Source: CAVPGP01 sp963704025
GTDB taxonomy: Bacteria > Actinomycetota > Thermoleophilia > Gaiellales > Gaiellaceae
DNA length: 64,000 nucleotides
Reading direction: 5' to 3'
Assembly (NCBI GenBank): GCA_963704025.1
Contig: CAVPGP010000001.1
Coordinates: forward strand, 1,178,001 to 1,242,000
Part shown: piece by piece, positions 16,790 to 25,275 of the stretch
Layout of the letters: the number at the start of each line of letters is the position of its first letter
Position numbering within the stretch: position 1 is the first letter of the stretch
Program-made: the position numbers and the translations under genes
The notes under the pieces: generated by a model
Databases searched by the model: none
What the model was told of the DNA's origin: nothing
The model's input: only the letters and a program-made list of their open reading frames with translations

Positions 16790-17817
16790 GCAGCGGCCGG
16801 TTGCTTCGTCAGGTCGATCCGGGGCACCGGCACCTTCGTGAGCACGGCGTCGAGGATCGTGTCAGGCGCGACCTCCTCCGCAAGCGCCTGGTAGGAGAGC
16901 ACGAGCCGGTGGCGGAACGCGTCGCGGACGAGGTCCCGCACGTCCCGCTCCGTCACGTACGGCCGGCCTCGCATCACGGCGAGGGCGCGGGCGCTCTGGA
17001 CGAGGCTGATGGGCCCGCGGGGGCTGGCGCCGTAGGCGACGTAGGGCGCCATCTCGGGCACGCCGTGCCCGGCGGGATCCCGCGTCGCGGCGGCGAGCGA
17101 GACCGAGAAGGTCACGAGCGCCGGGTCGACGTAGATCGTCGCGACGCGGGCCTGCAGCTCCTGCAGCTCCTCGAGCGTCAGCACCGGCTGGAGGGCGGGC
17201 GGCGGCTCGAGCGAGCGCCCGACGACGGTCAGCTCCTCGTCGTGTTCCGGATAGTCCACCAGCACCTTCAGCATAAAGCGGTCGACCTGTGCCTCGGGGA
17301 GCGGATACGTGCCCTCGGACTCGATCGGATTCTGGGTTGCGAGCACGAGGAACGGGTCCGGGACCGGGTGGGTCTGGCCTCCGATCGTCACCTGGTGCTC
17401 CTGCATCACCTCGAGCAGCGCCGACTGCACCTTCGCGGGCGCACGGTTGATCTCGTCGGCCAGCAGGAAGTTGCAGAAGACCGGGCCGAGCTCGGTGTCG
17501 AACTCCGCCTTGTCCGGCCGGTAGACGCGCGTGCCGACGAGATCTGCAGGAACGAGGTCGGGCGTGAACTGGACGCGGCCGAAGCTGCCGCCGAGCACGG
17601 CGGCCGTCGTCTTGATCGTCAGCGTCTTCGCGAGGCCGGGCACGCCCTCGATCAGGAGGTGGCCTCCGGCGAGGAGGCCGACCAGGACGCGCTCGAGCAT
17701 GGCGTCCTGGCCGGCGATCACGCGCTTGATCTCGAAGAGTGCCGCTTCCAGCTTGCGCCCGAGCTCGTCGCTCGGCTCCTGTCCCGCAGCGTCGGTCGGG
17801 TGCAGACTCTCGCTCAT
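16786..17817 (-). CDS. moxR: MoxR-family AAA+ ATPase (first operon)
   Basis: 343 residues. Walker A is GVPGLAKT, Walker B LLADEINRAP, sensor I ATQNPIESEGTYPLPEAQVDRF, and the C-terminal lid includes SPRGPISLVQSARALA. MoxR ATPases act with VWA partners in metal insertion or complex maturation. It heads the operon moxR-DUF58-VWA-secreted-VWA (17817 to 13197). The 86-bp spacer after htrA contains nested inverted repeats about 45 bp upstream of its ATG, which suggests its own regulation. Confidence 0.95.
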   Translation of the reverse strand: MSESLHPTDAAGQEPSDELGRKLEAALFEIKRVIAGQDAMLERVLVGLLAGGHLLIEGVPGLAKTLTIKTTAAVLGGSFGRVQFTPDLVPADLVGTRVYRPDKAEFDTELGPVFCNFLLADEINRAPAKVQSALLEVMQEHQVTIGGQTHPVPDPFLVLATQNPIESEGTYPLPEAQVDRFMLKVLVDYPEHDEELTVVGRSLEPPPALQPVLTLEELQELQARVATIYVDPALVTFSVSLAAATRDPAGHGVPEMAPYVAYGASPRGPISLVQSARALAVMRGRPYVTERDVRDLVRDAFRHRLVLSYQALAEEVAPDTILDAVLTKVPVPRIDLTKQPAAA

Positions 17818-17863
17818 TCGGCGGCCTCCTCACAGTCGCGGTGCCTTACAGCAAAGCACTCTG

Positions 17864-17884
17864 AAGTTGAGATCAACTTAAGTT
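17864..17884. promoter_or_regulatory. Nested inverted repeats upstream of moxR (candidate operator)
   Basis: AAGTTGA-GA-TCAACTT (17864-17879) overlaps the palindrome AACTTAAGTT (17875-17884), giving three AAGTT/AACTT half-sites in an AT-rich island within very GC-rich DNA. It lies between the htrA stop and the moxR start, in the right place to control the moxR operon. The binding protein is unknown. Confidence 0.45.
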
Positions 17885-17903
17885 TTCGTTCCTACGCTGG
17901 TTT

Positions 17904-18965
17904 CTACGCTCCGGGCCGCGTCGCCAGTTTGACGGTCACGTGCTCGGTGTTGCCGTTCCGGACGATCGTGAGCTCGAGCTTGTCGCCGGGGGAGTGGCTC
18001 TCGACGGCCTGCCGGAGCGCGTCGCCGGACGAGATCGACTTGTCGCCGACGGCCGTGACGACGTCGCCGGTCTGCAGGCCGCCGGCAGCGGCCGGAGTGT
18101 TCGGGTTGACCTGGGCGATCTGCGCACCCAGCGGAGACGCGGAATCGTCGAGCGCGACGCCGAGATAGGCGTGCTTGGCCGAGCCGTTCGTGAGGATCTG
18201 CGCCACGATCGAGCGGACCGTGCTGGACGGGATCGCGAAGCCGACGCCGTCGTTCCCGCCGGAGTCGCTCTCGATCTGCGAGTTGACGCCGATCACCAGG
18301 CCGCGCATGTTCAGCAGAGGGCCGCCGGAGTTGCCGTGGTTGATGGCGGCGTCCGTCTGGATCGAGTCGGAGATCGTGAAGTTGTTGGGCGAGGTCATCT
18401 CCCGGTGCAGCGCGCTGACGATGCCGGTCGTGACCGTCTCCTCGAGCCCGAACGGGCTCCCGATCGCCACGACGCCGTCGCCGACCTCGAGCGCGGTCGA
18501 GTCGCCGAGGGTGAGCGGCTTCAGCAGCGACTTCGGCGCGTTGACCTTGAGCACCGCGAGATCCGTCGAGGCGTCTGTGCCGACGACCGTGGCGCTGTAG
18601 CTCTTGCCGTTGGCGAAGCGGACGCTGATCGAGGTCGCTCCGTCGGCGACATGCTGGTTCGTGATGATGTGGCCGGCCCGGTCGAAGACGAAGCCGGATC
18701 CCTGCGACCTGCTCGCCTCACCGAGGCCGTTGCCGGCCGACGTGACGGTGATCTCGACCACGCCGTCGCGGGCGTTCTTGTAGATCTGGTTGACGGACAG
18801 GTCGTTCGTGGTGACTGCGGCCGGCGTCGACGTCGTCGTCGCCACGGGGCGGACGATGGTCGTGGTGTTGCCGCCCGAGTCGAGCTGGGCGTAGAGGGCG
18901 GCGCCGCCGACGGCGGCTATGGTCGCCGTCGCAACGAATGCGGCGGCGCGGACGAGCGGTTTCAT
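17904..18965 (-). CDS. HtrA-like membrane-anchored serine protease with PDZ domain
   Basis: 353 residues. An N-terminal helix (residues about 5-25) anchors the protease outside the membrane, followed by a Thr-rich linker. The trypsin-like triad is complete: H105 (ITNQHVADG), D135 (DASTDLAVLK) and S213 (GNSGGPLL). A PDZ domain fills residues about 260-345 (VNPNTPAAAGGLQTGDVVTAVGDKSI). Such proteases remove misfolded envelope proteins. It is divergent from an MprAB-like two-component system. In mycobacteria the related protease PepD is adjacent to and controlled by MprAB, so the same link is likely here. Confidence 0.93.
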   Translation of the reverse strand: MKPLVRAAAFVATATIAAVGGAALYAQLDSGGNTTTIVRPVATTTSTPAAVTTNDLSVNQIYKNARDGVVEITVTSAGNGLGEASRSQGSGFVFDRAGHIITNQHVADGATSISVRFANGKSYSATVVGTDASTDLAVLKVNAPKSLLKPLTLGDSTALEVGDGVVAIGSPFGLEETVTTGIVSALHREMTSPNNFTISDSIQTDAAINHGNSGGPLLNMRGLVIGVNSQIESDSGGNDGVGFAIPSSTVRSIVAQILTNGSAKHAYLGVALDDSASPLGAQIAQVNPNTPAAAGGLQTGDVVTAVGDKSISSGDALRQAVESHSPGDKLELTIVRNGNTEHVTVKLATRPGA

Positions 18966-19060
18966 GCGTTCCTCCTCGAAGTCATGTTGCCCTATGGGAG
19001 CAGCGCCGGTTAAGAGGACTCTGAAACCGGTGTTGACCGGACGTTAAGCCCCGGCCGCTC

Positions 19061-19099
19061 CTCAAGGGCTTCTTAGCCCCGTCTCAGGGCGGTCTTAGC
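19061..19099 (+). promoter_or_regulatory. Imperfect direct repeats in the htrA/response-regulator intergenic region
   Basis: CTCAAGGGCTTCTTAGC (19061-19077) and CTCAGGGCGGTCTTAGC (19083-19099) are imperfect direct repeats 22 bp apart, about two helical turns. A further partial motif, ATCTCAGGG, lies at 19208-19216. Spacing and direct orientation are what OmpR/PhoB-type regulators bind, and the adjacent gene encodes such a regulator. Autoregulation and control of htrA are therefore plausible. The 263-bp region holds no other gene. Confidence 0.45.
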
Positions 19100-19228
19100 G
19101 GCGGCGGCGAGGGTGAGCCTGCTCACGAGAGCACCCCGCGACCGGGGTGCGTGACGCGGCCGCCGCCCCTCCCTCGCGGTGAGGCGGCGGCCTCTCTCCT
19201 TAGACGGATCTCAGGGAACGACTGCACA

Positions 19229-19915
19229 ATGGCGGTGATGCGCATCCTCGTGGTCGACGACGAACAGGCGGTCCGGGAGTCGCTCCGGCGTGCGCTGACG
19301 CTGGAGGGGTTCGACGTCGACCTGGCGGTCGACGGCGGCGAGGCGCTTGCACGCCTCGAGGGCGGCGCCGAGGCGCCGGACGCGGTCGTGCTCGACGTGC
19401 TCATGCCTGGCGTCGACGGGCTGGAGGTGTGCCGCCGGCTTCGCCACGAGGGCAGCAAGCTGCCCATCCTGATGCTGACGGCGAAGGACCAGGTCGAGGA
19501 CCGCGTCGCCGGCCTCGACGCGGGGGCCGACGACTACGTCGTCAAGCCCTTCGCGCTCGCGGAGCTGCTCGCGCGGCTGCGCGCGCTGCTTCGCCGCACG
19601 AAGGGCGACGAGGACGGCGTGCTCCGCTTCGCCGACCTCGAGCTCGACCCGTCGGCCTACGAGGCCCGGCGCGGCGGCGACGCGATCGAGCTGACGAGGA
19701 CGGAGTTCTCGCTGCTCGAGCTCTTCATGCGCAACCCGCGGCAGGTGCTGACGCGCTCGGTGATCTTCGACCGCGTCTGGGGCTACGACTTCGGCTACGG
19801 CTCCAACTCGCTCGACGTGTACATCGGCTACCTCCGCCGCAAGACAGAGGCGGGCGGCCGGCCGCGGCTGATCCAGACGCTCCGCGGCGTCGGCTACGCC
19901 CTGCGCGAGCCTTGA
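19229..19915 (+). CDS. OmpR-family response regulator (MprA-like)
   Basis: 228 residues. Receiver domain: acidic pair in VVDDE, phosphoacceptor D56 in VVLDVLMPG, and Lys in DYVVKPF. The C-terminal winged helix ends VDVYIGYLRRKTE-like (here LDVYIGYLRRK) and LIQTLRGVGYALREP. Start: ATG 19229, with an ATG at 19238 as alternative just before the first strand. The TTGA overlap at its end couples it to the sensor kinase gene. Together with the divergent htrA gene the layout recalls mycobacterial mprA-mprB-pepD, an envelope stress circuit. Confidence 0.93.
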   Translation: MAVMRILVVDDEQAVRESLRRALTLEGFDVDLAVDGGEALARLEGGAEAPDAVVLDVLMPGVDGLEVCRRLRHEGSKLPILMLTAKDQVEDRVAGLDAGADDYVVKPFALAELLARLRALLRRTKGDEDGVLRFADLELDPSAYEARRGGDAIELTRTEFSLLELFMRNPRQVLTRSVIFDRVWGYDFGYGSNSLDVYIGYLRRKTEAGGRPRLIQTLRGVGYALREP

Positions 19916-21264
19916 GCTTCCGGGCGCGACTCACGCTCGCCGCGGCGCTCGCCGTCGCCGCGGCCGTGGCGCTCGCGTCGCTTCTGACCTACGTCGTCGT
20001 CCGCGACCAGCTGCGCGGCGAGGTCGACGACGCGCTCGTCGCGCGCGCACGCGACATCTCCCACTCCCCGGGCGGGCTTCACCTGATCCAGGTGAGCCCC
20101 GACAAGTTCCTGGTCGACATCCCGCGCCCGCTCCTGGGCGGCGCCGGCGGCTACGTCCAGCTCGTGCCCAGCTCGGGCAACCCGGCGCGTGGGGAGCACG
20201 ATCCGGTGGCGCTGCCCGTGTCGAGCCAGGTCCGGGACGTCGCCGCGGGCGAGAGGGGAGCGTTCCTCGCCGACGCCCACGTCGCCGACACGCACGTGCG
20301 CGTGCTGACGACGCCGATCGACGTCGGCTGGGCGCTGCAGGTGGCGCGGCCGCTGACGGAGGTCGACAGCTCGCTCGCCCGGATCCGGAAGCTGCTCTTC
20401 CTGATCACGCTGGCCGGCGTCGGCTTCGCGCTCGTGCTCGGCCTGGGCGTGACGCGGGCGGTGCTCGTGCCCGTGCGGCGGTTGACCGAGACTGCGGAGC
20501 ACGTCACCGAGACGCGGGACCTGAACGCGCGCATCGAGCCGACCGGACGCGACGAGCTCGGGCGACTCGCCTCGACCTTCAACACCATGCTCGGCGCACT
20601 CGAGGACTCGGCGCGCGCCCAGCGCCAGCTCGTCGCCGACGCGTCGCACGAGCTGCGCACGCCGTTGACGAGCCTGCGCACGAATATCGAGGTCCTCGCG
20701 CGGCACGAGCTTCCGCCTGCAGAGCGTGAACGCGTGCTCGGCGACGTCGTCGAGCAGCTGACCGAGATGACCGCCTTGATCGCCGAGCTCGTCGAGCTCG
20801 CGCGCGGCGACGCCCAGCCGCTCGAGCCCGAGGACGTCCGGCTCGACCTGCTGGTGGCGGACGCGGTCGCCCGTGCGCAGCGGAACTCGCCCAAGGTGGA
20901 CTTCCGCCTCGACGCGGACGAGTCGCTCGTCCACGGCGTCCCGAGCCGGATCGAGCGCGCCGTCGGGAACCTGCTCGACAACGCCGGCAAGTGGAGCCCG
21001 GACGGGAGCGTCGTCGACGTGACCGTCCGCGACGGCGAGGTGATCGTCCGCGACCGGGGCCCCGGCATCGCCGACGAAGACCTGCCGTTCGTCTTCGACC
21101 GCTTCTACCGCGCGCCGGCTGCCCGCGGAATGCCGGGCTCCGGGCTCGGCCTCTCGATCGTGCGGCAGGTCGCCGAGGCGCACGGCGGCGCCGTGACCGC
21201 GGAGCGGGCCGACGGCGGCGGTGCGCTGATGCGCCTCCGACTCGCGGGCACCAACGGCGCGTAG
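19912..21264 (+). CDS. Sensor histidine kinase (MprB-like)
   Basis: 450 residues from a TTG overlapping the regulator stop. Two transmembrane helices (about residues 8-30 and 157-180) flank an extracellular sensor of about 125 residues; HAMP follows (VPVRRLTETAEHVTETRDLNARI). HisKA carries H246 in DASHELRTPLTSLRTN. The ATPase domain has the N box NLLDNAGKWSP, DRGPGIADED, FDRFYRA and GSGLGLSIV. It phosphorylates the adjacent regulator. The signal is unknown. Confidence 0.93.
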   Translation: MSFRARLTLAAALAVAAAVALASLLTYVVVRDQLRGEVDDALVARARDISHSPGGLHLIQVSPDKFLVDIPRPLLGGAGGYVQLVPSSGNPARGEHDPVALPVSSQVRDVAAGERGAFLADAHVADTHVRVLTTPIDVGWALQVARPLTEVDSSLARIRKLLFLITLAGVGFALVLGLGVTRAVLVPVRRLTETAEHVTETRDLNARIEPTGRDELGRLASTFNTMLGALEDSARAQRQLVADASHELRTPLTSLRTNIEVLARHELPPAERERVLGDVVEQLTEMTALIAELVELARGDAQPLEPEDVRLDLLVADAVARAQRNSPKVDFRLDADESLVHGVPSRIERAVGNLLDNAGKWSPDGSVVDVTVRDGEVIVRDRGPGIADEDLPFVFDRFYRAPAARGMPGSGLGLSIVRQVAEAHGGAVTAERADGGGALMRLRLAGTNGA

Positions 21265-21274
21265 ACTCGCGGGC

Positions 21275-21994
21275 GTGGTGGAAGGGGAGCGTAAGGTGCT
21301 CGTCGTCGACGTGGGCGGCTCGCACGTGAAGCTGCTCGCCTCCGGGCAGGACGAGCGGCGCCGGTTCGAGTCGGGCCCGCACATGACGGCCCGGCAGATG
21401 GTCGACGGCGTGCTGGAGCACGCGTCCGACTGGGACTGGGACGTGGTCACCCTCGGCGTCCCCGCGCAGGTGAGGCGTGGCCGGATCGTCGCGGACCCGG
21501 TCAACCTGGGCGAGGGCTGGGTCGGCTTCGACTTCGAGCAGGCGTTCGGCCGCCCCACCAAGGTGATCAACGATGCGGCAATGCAGGCGATCGGGAGCTA
21601 CGAGGGCAGCAAGATGCTCTATCTCGGCCTCGGGACGGGGCTGGGCTCTGCGCTCGTCGACCACGGAGTGGTCGAGCCGATGGAGCTCGGGCACCTGCCG
21701 TTCCGCAAGGCGACGTTCGAGGAGTACGTCGGCTCGCGCGGGATGAGGCAGCTCGGCCGGAAGAAGTGGGAGGAGGCCGTGCACGAGACCGTCGCGCGGC
21801 TCACCGCAGCGCTCGCACCCGAGTACGTCGTCCTCGGCGGCGGCAATACGAAGAAGCTCGAGCAGCTGCCGGCCGGCGCTCGCGTCGGCGGCAACGAGAA
21901 CGCGTTCAAGGGCGGGTTCCGGCTGTGGCAGGAGCCCGAGCGGATCGACGCCGCGCCGCTGCTCGCGTTCGACCACGCGCCGGACGCTGCCTGA
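21275..21994 (+). CDS. ppgK: Polyphosphate-type glucokinase (ROK family)
   Basis: 239 residues from GTG 21275, 10 bp after the kinase gene. The N-terminal phosphate-binding strand VLVVDVGGSHVKLL, the NDAAMQAIGSYEG and GLGTGLGSALVDHG motifs and ELGHLPF match actinobacterial polyphosphate glucokinases, which phosphorylate glucose using polyphosphate (and often ATP). The usual ROK zinc-cysteine cluster is absent, as expected for this subgroup. The product, glucose 6-phosphate, is also the substrate of the zwf product at the window start. Confidence 0.9.
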   Translation: MVEGERKVLVVDVGGSHVKLLASGQDERRRFESGPHMTARQMVDGVLEHASDWDWDVVTLGVPAQVRRGRIVADPVNLGEGWVGFDFEQAFGRPTKVINDAAMQAIGSYEGSKMLYLGLGTGLGSALVDHGVVEPMELGHLPFRKATFEEYVGSRGMRQLGRKKWEEAVHETVARLTAALAPEYVVLGGGNTKKLEQLPAGARVGGNENAFKGGFRLWQEPERIDAAPLLAFDHAPDAA

Positions 21995-22021
21995 GCGCGG
22001 ATCCGGCGGTAGGCTCGGCCG

Positions 22022-24427
22022 GTGAAGAGCTCGGCGCGCGCGGTCGTCGTCGGCGGGGGGGTCGGCGGCGCCGCGATCCTCTACTGGCTCGCGCGGCTCG
22101 GCTGGAGCGACGTCGTCCTCTGCGAGCGAGCCGACCTGACGAGCGGCTCGACGTTCCACTCGGCAGGGCTCGTGGGGCAGCTGCGCGGCTCGCTGAGCCT
22201 GACGAAGATGATGATGAGCTCGGTCGAGCTGTACCGCGCGCTCGAGGACGAGGTCGGGCTCGAGACCGGCTGGCACGAGGTCGGATCGCTGCGGCTCGGC
22301 TCGTCGCAGGAGCGGATCGAGGAGCTGTCGCGCCAGGCGGGCTGGGCGAAGACGTTCGGTCTGCCGCTCGAGCTCGTCTCCGCCGAGGAGGCGCGGCGGC
22401 TCTTCCCGCCCATGTCGACCGACGGCGTGCTCGGTGCGGCGTATCTCCCGACCGACGGCTACATCGACCCGAGTCAGCTGACGTTCGCACTCGCGAAGGG
22501 CGCGCGCCGGAGAGGTGCCGAGCTCTACACGAACACCCGCGTCACCGGGATCGACGTGGAGCGGGGGCACGTCACCGGGGTCGTCACCGACAAGGGCCGG
22601 ATCGAGACGGAGGTCGTCGTCAACGCGGGCGGCATGTACGCGCGCGAGATCGGGGCGCTCGCAGGGGTCAATGTCCCGCTGGTCCCGTTTGCGCACGAGT
22701 ACCTCGTCACGCGGCCGAGCGGGCTGCCGCTCGACCTGCCGACCATGCGGGACCCGTCGCTCCTCGTCTACTTCCGCGGCGAGTCGGGTGGCCTCGTGAT
22801 GGGCGGCTACGAGCGCGACCCGTCGCCATGGGGGCTCGACGGCATCCCGGCCGACTTCAACGCGAGGCTCCTGCCCGAGGACTGGCCCCGCTTCGAGCCG
22901 CTGCTGGAGAACGCGATCGTGCGGGTGCCGGAGCTCGCCGACGCCGAGGTGGTCCGCCTCGTCAACGGCCCGGAGGCCTTCACCCCAGACGGCGAGTTCA
23001 TCCTCGGTCCGACCGACGTGCGCGGCTTCTGGGTCGCTGCAGGCTTCTGCGCCCACGGGCTCGCCGGCGCGGGCGGGATGGGGCAGCTCGTCGCCGAATG
23101 GATCGTCGAGGGCCAGCCGTCGCTCGACACGTGGGAGATGGACTCGCGCCGCTTCGGCGCGCAGTACGCGAGCCGCGCCTACACCCTCGCACGCACCACC
23201 GAGGTCTACGCGACCTACTACGACGTCAAGTATCCGGGTCACGAGCGCAGGGCCGGCAGGCCGCTCCGCCTCTCGCCGACCTACGGGCGCCTGCAGGAGC
23301 TCGGCGCCGCGTTCGGCGAGAAGTCCTCCTGGGAGCGGGCCAACTGGTTCGAGCAGAACGCACCTCGCGGGGACGAGTCGCTGCGCCCGCGGGGCTGGGC
23401 CGGGAGGCACTGGTCGCCGGCGATCGGCGCCGAGCACGCCGCCACGCGCGAGGCGGCTGCGCTCTTCGACGAGACCTCGTTTGGGAAGATCGAGGTCGCG
23501 GGCGCCGGGGCCGCCGCCTTCCTCGAGCATCTCTGCGACAACCGCGTCGCCCGCGACGTGGGCCAGATCACGTACACGCAGATGCTGAACCCACGCGGCG
23601 GGATCGAGTGCGACTTCACCGTCACGCGGCTGGCCGAGGACCGGTTCCGGATCGTCACGGGCACCGCCTTCGGCCGGCACGACCTGGCGTGGATCCGCTC
23701 GCACGCGCCCGGCGACGGCAGCGTCTTCGTCGACGACGTCACGTCCCGCTACGCGTGCCTCGGGCTCTGGGGACCGGCGGCTCGCGAGATCCTCGGGCCG
23801 CTCGTCGACGACGAGCTGACGTTCCCCTACATGCGCGCGCGCGAGCTCGCGGTCGGGCTCGTGCCCTGTCTCGCGTTGCGCGTGACGTACGTGGGCGAGC
23901 TCGGGTGGGAGCTCTACTGCCCGACCGAGTACGGCCTCGCCCTCTGGGACGCGATCTGGGCGAGCGGCCTCGAGCACGGGCTCGTCGCGGGCGGCTACAA
24001 GGCGATCGACTCCCTGCGCCTCGAGAAGGGCTACCGCGTCTGGGGGGCCGACATCACGCCGGACGAGAACCCGTACGAGGCAGGACTGGGCTTCGCGGTC
24101 AAGCTCGACAAGGGCGACTTCCTCGGCCGCGAGGCGCTGCTCGGGGCGGGCGAGCCGACGCGGGTGCTGTGCTGCCTCGTCCTCGAAGACCCGCGTGCCG
24201 TCGCGCTCGGCTCGGAACCGGTTCGGGTCGGGGACCGGATCGTGGGCCGCGTGACGAGCGGCGGCTACGGCTACACCGTCAGGCGCTCGATCGCGTACGC
24301 GTACCTGCCGTCGGGAGACGCCGCGGAGGGCACCGAGGTCGCGGTCGAGATCTTCGGCGAATGGGTGCCCGGGCGCGTCGCGCGCGAGCCGCTCTTCGAC
24401 CCGGACGGCGAGAGGATCCGGGCCTGA
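22022..24427 (+). CDS. FAD-dependent oxidoreductase fused to GcvT-like domain (sarcosine/dimethylglycine dehydrogenase-like)
   Basis: 801 residues from a GTG. The N-terminal DAO-type flavin domain (residues 5-400) starts with VVVGGGVGGAAILYWLARLG and has the TSGSTFHSAGL segment, where the His corresponds to the covalent FAD site of dimethylglycine dehydrogenase. A linking domain follows, then a GcvT/aminomethyltransferase fold (about 430-795; ATREAAALFDETSFGK, LGLWGPAAREIL, SLRLEKGYRVWGADITPDENPYEAGL) that would pass one-carbon units to tetrahydrofolate. It probably demethylates an N-methylated amine. The 3' end overlaps the kinase gene by 4 bp. Confidence 0.9.
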   Translation: MKSSARAVVVGGGVGGAAILYWLARLGWSDVVLCERADLTSGSTFHSAGLVGQLRGSLSLTKMMMSSVELYRALEDEVGLETGWHEVGSLRLGSSQERIEELSRQAGWAKTFGLPLELVSAEEARRLFPPMSTDGVLGAAYLPTDGYIDPSQLTFALAKGARRRGAELYTNTRVTGIDVERGHVTGVVTDKGRIETEVVVNAGGMYAREIGALAGVNVPLVPFAHEYLVTRPSGLPLDLPTMRDPSLLVYFRGESGGLVMGGYERDPSPWGLDGIPADFNARLLPEDWPRFEPLLENAIVRVPELADAEVVRLVNGPEAFTPDGEFILGPTDVRGFWVAAGFCAHGLAGAGGMGQLVAEWIVEGQPSLDTWEMDSRRFGAQYASRAYTLARTTEVYATYYDVKYPGHERRAGRPLRLSPTYGRLQELGAAFGEKSSWERANWFEQNAPRGDESLRPRGWAGRHWSPAIGAEHAATREAAALFDETSFGKIEVAGAGAAAFLEHLCDNRVARDVGQITYTQMLNPRGGIECDFTVTRLAEDRFRIVTGTAFGRHDLAWIRSHAPGDGSVFVDDVTSRYACLGLWGPAAREILGPLVDDELTFPYMRARELAVGLVPCLALRVTYVGELGWELYCPTEYGLALWDAIWASGLEHGLVAGGYKAIDSLRLEKGYRVWGADITPDENPYEAGLGFAVKLDKGDFLGREALLGAGEPTRVLCCLVLEDPRAVALGSEPVRVGDRIVGRVTSGGYGYTVRRSIAYAYLPSGDAAEGTEVAVEIFGEWVPGRVAREPLFDPDGERIRA

Positions 24428-25266
24428 ACGTCGACGCGATCGTCCAGCGGGTCTGGCCCGGAGAGGCTCTGCGGATCGAGGTGCTCGGCGGCGGGATCAC
24501 GAACCACAACTTCCGCGTCGAGACGGCAGGAGGCGTGTTCGTGCTCCGGATCGGCGGCAAGGACACCGAGCTCCTGGGCATCGACCGCTCGGTCGAGCAC
24601 GGCGCCTCGCTCGTCGCGGCCGCGCTCGGCGTCGGTCCGGAGGTCGTCGCGTTCGTGGAGCCGGAGGGCTGTCTCGTCACCCGCTTCATCGCCGGCGAGG
24701 TCGGCAAGGTCGACCCGGTGCGGGCCGGCCGGACGCTGCGGGTCGTGCACGACGGCCCGCCGATCCCCGGCCGCTTCGAGAGCTTCCGCGTCGTCGAGGC
24801 CTACCGCGAGACGGCCGTCGCGCACGGCGTTTGCGTGCCCGACGCCTACGAACGCGCCCACGGGTTGGCGCGCGAGATCGAGGAGCGGCGCGGCAGCCCC
24901 AGAGCACAGCCGTGCCACAACGACCTCCTGAACGCGAACTTCATCGACGACGGCAGCCGGCTGCGGATCGTGGACTGGGAGTACGCGGGCATGGGCGACC
25001 CGTACTTCGACCTCGGCAACTTCGCGGTCAACCACGAGCTCGACGTCGACGGCGAGGGTGAGCTCCTCGCCGCATACGGCGACGGGGACGGCGAAGCGCT
25101 GACGCTGATGCGCTTCATGTCGGACTTCCGCGAGGCGATGTGGGGCGTCGTCCAGCAAGGGATCTCCGAGCTGGACTTCGACTTCCGCGCGTACGCGGAC
25201 GAGCACTTCGAGCGGCTGCAGCGGACGGCTGCAGAGCCGCGCTTCCGCGCAGCCCTGCAGCCGTAG
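24424..25266 (+). CDS. Choline/aminoglycoside-kinase-like phosphotransferase
   Basis: About 280 residues. The phosphate loop GGGITNHNFRVE, the Brenner motif CHNDLLNANFI and the metal motif VDWEYAGMGDPYFDLGN resemble bacterial choline/ethanolamine kinases such as LicA. No ATG, GTG or TTG exists at the expected N-terminus; a CTG at 24424-24426 overlapping the preceding TGA (CTGA) gives the right length, the next in-frame candidate being a GTG near 24479 that would cut into the fold. Coupling to the methylamine-type dehydrogenase gene suggests a substrate such as choline or a derivative (inference). Confidence 0.82.
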   Translation: MNVDAIVQRVWPGEALRIEVLGGGITNHNFRVETAGGVFVLRIGGKDTELLGIDRSVEHGASLVAAALGVGPEVVAFVEPEGCLVTRFIAGEVGKVDPVRAGRTLRVVHDGPPIPGRFESFRVVEAYRETAVAHGVCVPDAYERAHGLAREIEERRGSPRAQPCHNDLLNANFIDDGSRLRIVDWEYAGMGDPYFDLGNFAVNHELDVDGEGELLAAYGDGDGEALTLMRFMSDFREAMWGVVQQGISELDFDFRAYADEHFERLQRTAAEPRFRAALQP

Positions 25267-25275
25267 AGCCGGTTC

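Noticed and set aside
19135..19200. GC-rich hairpin-like stretch upstream of the response regulator as a riboswitch
   Set aside because: Only generic GGC/GCC complementarity; no conserved riboswitch core could be recognised.
20579..23977. Very long open frame on the minus strand (over 1100 codons) opposite the kinase, glucokinase and FAD enzyme genes
   Set aside because: Its product is Arg/Pro/Ala/Glu-rich with no domain, and the opposite strand encodes recognisable proteins throughout. Such antisense frames are a by-product of high G+C codon bias.
22022..24427. Assignment of the FAD enzyme as the PuuB gamma-glutamylputrescine oxidase
   Set aside because: Length (801 residues), covalent-FAD His segment and GcvT-like C-terminal domain fit sarcosine/dimethylglycine dehydrogenases better than the about 430-residue PuuB.
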